DNA of 64,000 nucleotides, taken from contig JAWUZG010000353.1 of NCBI GenBank assembly GCA_036785705.1, forward strand, positions 1,542,943-1,606,942, given 5' to 3'. The notes beneath the pieces are model-generated. The model was not told where the DNA came from. It saw only the letters and a program-made list of their open reading frames with translations, and ran no database searches. The stretch comes from Acanthornis magna. Taxonomy: Eukaryota > Chordata > Aves > Passeriformes > Acanthizidae. The stretch's first letter is position 1. Every line of letters starts with the position of its first letter. A program made the position numbers and the translations under genes. Positions 32,841 to 64,000 of this stretch are shown here, one piece after another.

Positions 32841-32884
32841 CTTTTATAGTCGACTCAAGCCCCGCCCCCTTTTTTTCAGCCAAT
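32841..32884 (-). promoter_or_regulatory. Second MTHFD2-like promoter: TATA, GC box, CCAAT
   Basis: On the minus strand: ATTGGC (32884-32879), GGGGGCGGGGC (about 32869-32859) and TATAAAAG (32848-32841). Order, spacing and flanking text (CAAGCCCCGCCCCC) match the MTHFD2 promoter at 28,021-28,062. Confidence 0.65.
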
Positions 32885-33184
32885 GGGAGCTTAGCGATGA
32901 CTATGGCGTGCAGGAGCTCCCGCTGTCGGCACACCGTGATGTGTGATGTCACAGAGAAGTGATGTGTGATGTCTCTGTGTGATGTCACCGAGAAGGGGCG
33001 GGGCAAGGACGAACCATCGATGGATCGGATTGCTCGGTCTGGAGGAGGTTTCCCGAGCTAATTAGGCTTTGCGGCGCTGATTGGCCTAATTCCCAGCTCT
33101 GAACCCCAATTCCCGGAGGAATTTTCGCGCTCCGGTCCTCGTGTCCCGGCGGGGCTGAGATCGCCGGGGATGCTGCGGGAGATG

Positions 33185-34310
33185 TCCCCCGTGTCCCCCC
33201 GTGAACAAAGCCGTGCCCACCCGTGTCCCAGTGTGTCCCCGTGTGTCCCCCCCGTGCCCCCACTCTTGTCCCTCTGTGTGCCCCCCCGTGCCCTCTCCGT
33301 GCCCACCCGTGCCCCTCGTTCCCACCCGTGTCCCCCCGTGTGTCCCCGTGTCCCCCCGTGCCCCACCCGTGCCCCCCCTTGAACAAAGCCGTGCCCACCC
33401 GTGTCCCCCTGTGTCCCTCCGTGTCCCCATCCGTAGCCCCCGTGTCCCCTCCATGTCCCCCCGTGCCCCCCCGTGTCCCCGTGTCCCCCCCGTGTCCCCC
33501 CGTGACCCCACCCGTGCCCTCCCTGTGCCCCCCCGTGTCCCCTCCATGTCCCCCCGTGTCCCCTCGTGCTCCCCCGTGTCCCCCCTTGAAGAAAGCTGTG
33601 TCCCCCCGTGTCCCTCCGTGCCCACCCGTGTCCTCCCGTGTCCCCCCGTCCCCCCCGTGTCCCCCCGTGACCCCACCCGTGCCCTCCCTGTGCCCCCCCG
33701 TGTCCCCATCCGTGTCCCTCGTGCCCACCCCGTGCTCACCCGTGTCCCCCCGTGTCCCCTCCATGTCCCCCCGTGTCCCCTCGTGCTCCCCCGTGTCCCC
33801 CCTTGAACAAAGCCTTGTCTCCCCGTGTCCCTCCGTGCCCACCCGTGTCCTCCCGTGTCCCCACCCGTCCCCCCCGTGTGTCCCCTGTGTGCCCCCCCGT
33901 GTCCCTCCCCGTGTCCCCCCGTGTGTCCCCCGTGCCCATCCTTGTCCCACCCCTGTCCCTCCTTGAACAAAGCCGTGCCCACCCGTGTTCCCCCGTGTCC
34001 CTGTGTGTCCCCCCGTACCCTCCCCGTGTCCCCCCGTGTCTCCCCCGTGACCCCACCCGTGCCCTCCCTGTGCCCCCCCGTGTCCCCATCCGTGTCTCTC
34101 GTGCCCACCCCGTGCTCACCCGTGTCCCCCCGTGTCCCCTCGTGCTCCCCCGTGTCTCCCTTGTCACCACTCGTGTCCCCCCAGTGCCCCCATCCGTGTA
34201 TCCCGTGTCCCCCCCGTGTCCCTCCGTACCTACTCGTGTCCTCCCGTGTCCCTCCGTGCCCACCCGTGTCCCCCGTGTCCCCCCCGAACACAGCCGTGTC
34301 CCACCGCCGC
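33185..34310. repeat. GTGTCCCCCC minisatellite with longer-range copies
   Basis: Short CCCGTGTCCCC units punctuated by TTGAACAAAGCCGTGCCCAC or close variants at about 33,200, 33,380, 33,590, 33,805 and 33,962, giving a higher-order period near 180-210 bp. Confidence 0.88.
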
Positions 34311-34439
34311 CCGGCGTTGTCTCTCTGGGCTTGGGGACACAGGATCGGCACGGCAGCGACGTTAAGGGACACAGGAGGGGACAAGGAGGGGACACGGGAC
34401 AGGCGGCGCGGCCTCAGCGGCGCTCAGGAGCCTCACTGG

Positions 34440-35125
34440 GGGGGCAGGGCCCTTATTTTGGGGGGGCAGGAGCCTCATTTTGGGGGCTCAGGACTCTCAT
34501 TTTGGGGGCTCAGGACTCTCATTTTGGGGTTTCAGGACTCTCATTTTGGGGACTCAGGACCCTCATTTGGGGGGCTCCGGGCTCTCATTTTGGGGTTTCA
34601 GGACCCTAATTTTGGGGGCTCAGGACCCTCATTTTGGGGGGATTCAGGACCCTCATTTTGGGGGGGGCTCAGGACCCTCATTTTGGGGACTCAGGACTGT
34701 CATTTTGGGGGGGCTCAGGACCCTCATTTTGGGGGCTCAGGATCCTCATTTTGGGGGGCTCAGGACCCTCATTTTGGGGGGGCTCAGGACCCTCATTTTG
34801 GGGGCTCAGGACCCTCATTTTGGGGGGCTCAGGACTGTCATTTTGGGGCTCAGGACCCTCATTTTGGGGGCTCAGGACTCTCATTTGGGGGGCTCAGGAC
34901 CCTCATTTTGGGGGGGCTCAGGACCCTCATTTTGGGGGCTCAGGACCCTCATTTTGGGGGACTCAGGACTGTCATTTTGGGGCTCAGGACCCTCATTTTG
35001 GGGGGGATTCAGGACCCTCATTTTGGGGGGGGCTCAGGACCCTCATTTTGGGGACTCAGGACTGTCATTTTGGGGGGGCTCAGGACCCTCATTTTGGGGG
35101 CTCAGGATCCTCATTTTGGGGGGCT
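34440..35125. repeat. 23-25-bp minisatellite
   Basis: About 28 units of CTCAGGACCCTCATTTTGGG with two to six extra G. Forward frames reading SGPSFWG are artefacts. Confidence 0.9.
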
Positions 35126-35149
35126 CGGGACCCTCCCCTGATCGTTCCC

Positions 35150-35335
35150 CAATGGACGGCACGGGGAGGGGGCGTGGCCTCACTCCGGGGGCGTGGCTTC
35201 ACGCCACGAACATAATCTTCTCGGGGGCGTGGCTTCACTCTGGGGGCGTGGCCTCGCCCCATGGGCGTTCCCTGCGCACTAGGGACCCGCCCCTGTCCTG
35301 GGGGCGTGGCCAGCCGAGGACACGCCCCCCTCGGC
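35150..35335 (+). promoter_or_regulatory. GC-box-rich stretch, possible PSD4 promoter
   Basis: At least five GGGGGCGTGGC elements (about 35,168, 35,188, 35,224, 35,243 and 35,300), typical SP/KLF sites, in CpG-rich sequence 2 kb before the PSD4 start region. No TATA box seen. Confidence 0.4.
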
Positions 35336-36430
35336 AGTGCCGGTAAGGGAAGGGAAGGGGCGGGGGGGGAGGGGGCGGCACCCGGGGGTCCCCACGGCCC
35401 GGGGGGGCTCGGGGGGTCCCCAAAACCTCCCCAAAACCCCCCAGGGCTCCCCCCGCGCCCGGGACGGGACCCTAAACAGGAGGGGTCCCCCAAAAACTCG
35501 GGGCCACGCCCCCGCCGCTCTCGGGGTCCCCCAGAACATTTGCCCCCCCCACAGTAACTTTTGGGGTCCCCCATAACTTTTGGGGTGTCCCAGAACTTTT
35601 GGGGTCCCCTATAATCTTTAGGGTGCCCCATGACCTTTGGGGTCCCCCTGGACGCTGAGGTTCCCCCCTGAAGCTCCCCCAAATCTCTGCTCACCCCCCC
35701 CCTCCCCTTTTGGGGTCCCCTCACCCTTTGGGGTCCCCCCGCCCTCCTGAGCCCCCCCCCAAACTTTCGGTTTCCGCCGATCTTTGGGGTCTCACCCTTT
35801 GGGACCCCCTGCCCACATTTGGGGTCTCCCCGCCCCCCCAACCCCCGCCCCCTGTCCCAGCGCGGGGGTCACTTTTGGGGCCGGAGGGGTTCCAATTTTG
35901 GGGTCCCCCCATACAATCGGCACCCACAGCTGGGAGCGAGACCCTCCCCTCAGTTTGGGGTCCCTGGGTGCTGCCCCCACCCCAAAATCGGGGGGCGGGA
36001 GGGGGTCCGGGACCCCCGACCCCGCTGGGGCTTCTCCGGGGTTGTGGGGGGCGGATTTGGGGTGAATTTGGGGCGGATTTGGGGTGGGTTTTGGGGCAAA
36101 ATTTCGGGGGATTCGGGGGGTGTTTGGGGTGCCCCCTCCCCAAAAATGGGGGTGCGGAGGGAGTCCGGGACCCCCGACCCTGCTGGGGCTTCTGCGCCGA
36201 TTTGGGGCGGCTTTGGGTCCCAATTTTTGGGGTTCCGGGAGGGGGGTGTGGTTGGGCTGTCCCCTTCCCCATCGGGACCCCAACCCCGCCGTGGCTTCTC
36301 CGCCGATTTGGGGCGGATTTGGGGTGGTTTCGGGGCGGATTTGAGTCCCGATTTTTGGGGTTCGGGGGTGTTCGGGGTGCCCCCTCCCCCCCGCGTTTCC
36401 TGCCCCCCCCGGCGGAAGCGGCGCGGGTGG
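35336..36430. other. GC-rich flank, no gene supported
   Basis: Contains CTTTTGGGGTCCCC phrases (35,540-35,870) and a roughly 140-bp block repeated three times around GGGTCCCGATTTTTGGGG and GCCGATTTGGGG. No conserved protein. Confidence 0.5.
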
Positions 36431-36486
36431 CGCGGGTGACGCGGGGACAGTGACGCGCGTGGTGGCCCCGGGGTGGCCGAGCAGGT

Positions 36487-37393
36487 GCGGGGGAGGGCGC
36501 GGGGGCTGCGCGGGGAGACCCCAGCCCCAGCCGGGCGCGACCCCCGACCCTCCCCCGCCTCTTCCTTCCTCCTTCCTCCCCTCCCCTCCCCCTCCTCCCC
36601 TCCTCCTCCTCCCTCTCCTCCTCGGCCTTCCTCCTTCCCTCTCTCCTGCCGCGCCCTCCCCCCCTTCCTGCCGCTTCCTCGGCCCTTCCCTCTCTCCATT
36701 CCTCCCTCCCTCCTTCTCACCGTTCCTTCCTCCCCTCCTCTCCCTCCCTCCCTTCCTTCTCTCCCTCCCTCCTTCCCACGCTCTTTCCTCCCTCCCTCCC
36801 CCCATTTTCCTCCACCCTTCCTCCCCTCCCTCCCCTTTTCCTCCACCACTCCTTCTCTCCTCCATCTCCCCCTGCCTTCTTCCTCTCAACTTCCCTCCCT
36901 CCCTCTCTCCCTTCCTCGTCCATCCCTCCCTCCCTCCTCCTCCTCCTCTCCCCCTTCGCTCTCCTTCCCTCCTTCCCTCCTTTCCTCCTCCCTCCCTCTC
37001 TCCCGCTCCCCTTCCTCCCTTCCTCCTCCTCCTCCTCTTCCCTTCTCCCTCCCTCCCTCCCTCCTTCCTCCATCCTTCCTCTCCTCCATTCCTCCCTCCC
37101 TCCCGCCCTCCCTCCCCTCTTCCTCCCTCCCTCTCTCCCTTCTTCCTTCCTCCTCCTTCCCTCCCTCTCTCCTCCCTCCTTCCCTCCCTCCTTCATCCCT
37201 CTCTCCCTCCTTCCTCCATCTTTCCTCTCTCCCTCTCTCCTCCCTCCCTCCTCCATCCCTCTCTCCCTCCTCTCCTCCATTCCTCCCTCCCTCTCTCCTT
37301 TCTCTCTCCTTTCTCTCTCCTTTCCTCCCTCTCCCCTCCCTCTCCCCTCCCTCCCTCCCCGCACCCCCACCCACCCCTCTCCCTCTCCCCCAG
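36487..37393 (+). repeat. Long pyrimidine tract ending in a splice acceptor
   Basis: From about 36,540 to 37,393 the plus strand is almost only C and T (CCTCC, CTTCC, TCTCC), ending ctctccccCAG|GG. A possible donor GAGCAG|GTGCGG ends a CpG-rich segment at about 36,483, so this looks like a 5' UTR intron. Long proline/serine frames are artefacts. Confidence 0.6.
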
Positions 37394-61447
<24,054 letters not shown>

Positions 61448-61639
61448 GTGAGGGGACCCCAAAAACCCCAAAATACCCAAAAAACACCCCAAAAATAACC
61501 CCAAAAATATCCCAAAAATAACCCCAAAATCACCTCAAAAATACGCCAAAAACACCCCAAAAATAACCTCAAAATCCACCCCAAAATCCCCCAAAAAACC
61601 CCAAAATTGCCCCAAAATTCCCCAAATCCACCCCGAAAT

Positions 61640-63990
61640 TTGGGGAATGATTTGGGGTTTGGGGGAGGATTTGGGGTTTTTGGGGAGTGGATTTGGGATT
61701 TTTGGGGAATGATTTAGGGTTTTTAGGGTCGATTTGGGGTTTTTGGGGTCGGGGAGGGGCAGTTTGGGGTATTTTGCACTCCGGGGTGGTTTTGGGGCAC
61801 ATTTGGGGTAATTTGGGGTGGATTTGGGGTGGGTGAGATTCAGGGGAGCCCTTTTGGGGCTTCCCCCATTTTTGGGGTGGGTTTTGGGATGGATTTGGGG
61901 TGGATTTTGGGGGTTTTTTTCGGGTGTTTTTGGGGCGGATTTGGGGTGGATTTGGGGTGGATTTGGGGTGCGTTTTGGAATGGATTTGGGGTGGGTTTTG
62001 GGGGTTTTTTGGGGATGGATTTGGGGTGGTTTGGGGTGGATTTTCGGGTGGTTTGGGGTGGATTTTGGGGGTTTTTTTCGGGTGTTTTTGGGGCGGATTT
62101 GGGGTGGATTTGGGGTGGATTTTGGGGGTTTTTTTGGGTGTTTTTGGGGCGGATTTGGGGTGGATTTGGGGTGCGTTTTGGGATGGATTTGGGATGGTTT
62201 TGGGGGTTTTTTGGAGATGGATTTGGGGTGGTTTGGGGTGGATTTTGGGGTTTTTTTGGGGTGGATTTGGGGTGGTTTTGGGGTGGTTTTGGGGCGGATT
62301 CAGTGGCAGATTTTGGGGTGGATTTCGGGAGTTTTTTGGGGTGGATTTGGGGTGGTTTGGTGTTTTTTTGGGGGGTGATTTTGGGTTTGTTCTGGGATAG
62401 TTTGGGGGTAATTTTGGGGTTTTTTGGGGTGGTTTGGAGTGGATTTTGGGATTTTTTGGGGGGTTTTTTGGGGTGGTTTTGGGGTGGTTTCAGTGGCAGA
62501 TTCTGGGGTTGCTCTGGGGTGGATTTTGGGGTTTTTTTGGGGTGGATTTGGGGTTGCTCTGGAATAGTTTGGGGGTGATTTTGGGGTGAGGTTTGGGGTG
62601 GATTTGGGGTGATTTTGGGGTTTTTTGTGGGTGATTTTGGGGTGATTTTAGTGGCAGATTTTGGGCTGGTTTTTGGATGTTTTGGGGAGTTTTTGGGGTT
62701 TTTTGGGGGGTGTTTTTGGGGTGATTTTGGAGTGGTTTTGGGGTGGCTTTGGGGTTTTTTTGGGGTGATTTTGGGGTGGATTTTGGGGCGGATTTGGCAT
62801 GGTTTTGATTTTTCTGGGGGTTTTTTTGGGCTAATTTTTGGGGTGGATTTGGGGTATTTTTGGGGAGTTTTTGGGGTGATTTTTGAGGTAATTCTGAGGC
62901 ATTTTTGGGGTGATTTTGAGGCAATTTGGGGTGGCTTTTAGGGTGGATTTTGGGGTGATTTCAGGGAGCCCGTGGGGTGTTTTTGGGGTGTTTTTGGTGA
63001 GCATTTTGGGTGATTTTGTGTTGTTTTTGGGGTGTTTTGGCGGTGGTTTTGGGGCTTTTTTGGGGCGGTTTGGGGGAGATTTTGGGGTTATTTGGGGGCA
63101 TTTTTGGGGTTATTATTTCGGGTTGTTTTGGGAGCGATTTCGGGTGGATTTGGGGTTATTTTGGGGTGGGTTTAGGTGGTTTTTTGGGTGTTTTTGGGGT
63201 TGTTTTGTGGTGATTTCAGGGTAAGTTTGATGTGTTTTTGGGGAGTTTTTGGGATGATTTTTGGGGTAATTCCGGGGCATTTTTGGGTTGTCTTCGGGGT
63301 GATTTCGGGGTGGATTTAGGGTGTTTTTTGGGGTTTTTTTGGGGTGATCTTGTGGTGGATTTGGGGTTATTTTGGGGCATTTTTGGGGTGTTTCCGGGGT
63401 AATTTCTGGGTATTTTTGGGTTGGTTTTGGGTTGTTTTGGGGGTGATTTTGGGGTATTTTTGGGATGGTTTTGGGGAGTCTTTGGGGTGTTTCCAAGGCA
63501 ATTTGGGGCTTATTTTGAGGTGGATTTGGGATGTTTTTTGGGGAGATTTTGGGGTGGATTTGGGGTGATTTTGGGGTGTTTTTGGGATTTTTTTGGGTTG
63601 TTTTCGGGGTGGATTTGGGGTGATTTTGGGGTGTTTTTGGGATTTTTTTGGGTTGTTTTCGGGGTATTTTCGGGGTGATTTGGGGGTGGATTTCGGGTGT
63701 TTCGGGATGTTTTTTGGGGAGTTTTTGGGGCAATTCCAGGGCATTTTTGGGGCTGTTTTTGGGGTGATTTCAGGGTGATTTGGGGATGTTTTTGGGTTGT
63801 TTCTGGGGTATTTTCAGGGTGGTTTTGGGATTTTTTTGGGTCGTTTTTGGGCTGTTTTCGGGGTGCTATCAGGGTGTTTTTGGGGTGGTTTTTGGGGAGT
63901 TTTTAGGGTAATTTCAGGGCATTTTTGGAGTTGTTTTTGGGTTGATTTCAGGGTGATTTGGGGGTGGTTTTTTGTTTTTTTTTTTTTTTT
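61640..63990. repeat. G-strand array, GGGGTGGATTTGGGGTG type
   Basis: GATTTTGGGGTGGATTTGGG and TTTTTTGGGGTG units with block duplications (about 61,890-62,020 and 62,060-62,180). Roughly the reverse complement of the family before the previous exon. No exon recognised to the window end. Confidence 0.9.
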
Positions 63991-64000
63991 GTAATTTTGG

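Overview
The window is vertebrate nuclear DNA and looks like a gene-dense, GC-rich avian (probably songbird) microchromosome. The evidence is multi-exon genes with GT-AG introns, many CR1 LINE fragments, LTR-like pieces of avian type, and an extreme load of G/C-rich minisatellites. I see no prokaryotic features, tRNA, rRNA or CRISPR. Nearly all long open frames here are by-products of stop-free tandem repeats, so genes were called from protein-family similarity plus splice sites whose phases match from exon to exon.

Three genes are supported. (1) 1-14,885, plus strand: the 3' part of an electrogenic Na/HCO3 cotransporter, called SLC4A5 from its family and its position beside MTHFD2. Eight constitutive exons join in frame to a C-terminus ending in the PDZ-type motif ETTL; a ninth, 82-nt exon would give a different, shorter tail. 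(2) 27,961-15,456, minus strand: a complete eight-exon MTHFD2 (337 codons plus stop), the mitochondrial folate enzyme, with a TATA/GC-box/CCAAT promoter. Its 3' end converges on that of SLC4A5, about 0.6 kb away. (3) from about 37,394, plus strand and running off the window: a PSD4-like (EFA6 family) ARF6 exchange factor. It has a very long, repeat-expanded N-terminal region and the first half of the Sec7 domain in four short exons, including the catalytic glutamate motif and LLNTDLHGQ.

Between MTHFD2 and PSD4 (28-37 kb) lie a CR1 ORF2 relic, an LTR-like element, what looks like a decayed second copy of the MTHFD2 promoter and first exon, several minisatellites, a GC-box-rich stretch and an 830-nt pyrimidine tract.

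The most striking pattern is that several intronic tandem arrays are built from exon edges. Each repeat carries the last or first 15-35 nt of a neighbouring real exon together with its splice site. One SLC4A5 exon and one PSD4 exon have had both edges amplified in this way. A third PSD4 exon has about 30 downstream copies of its 3' end and donor across 5.4 kb. The result is dozens of decoy splice sites. The arrays also switch strand polarity around PSD4 exons, so the pre-mRNA could form long duplexes around them.
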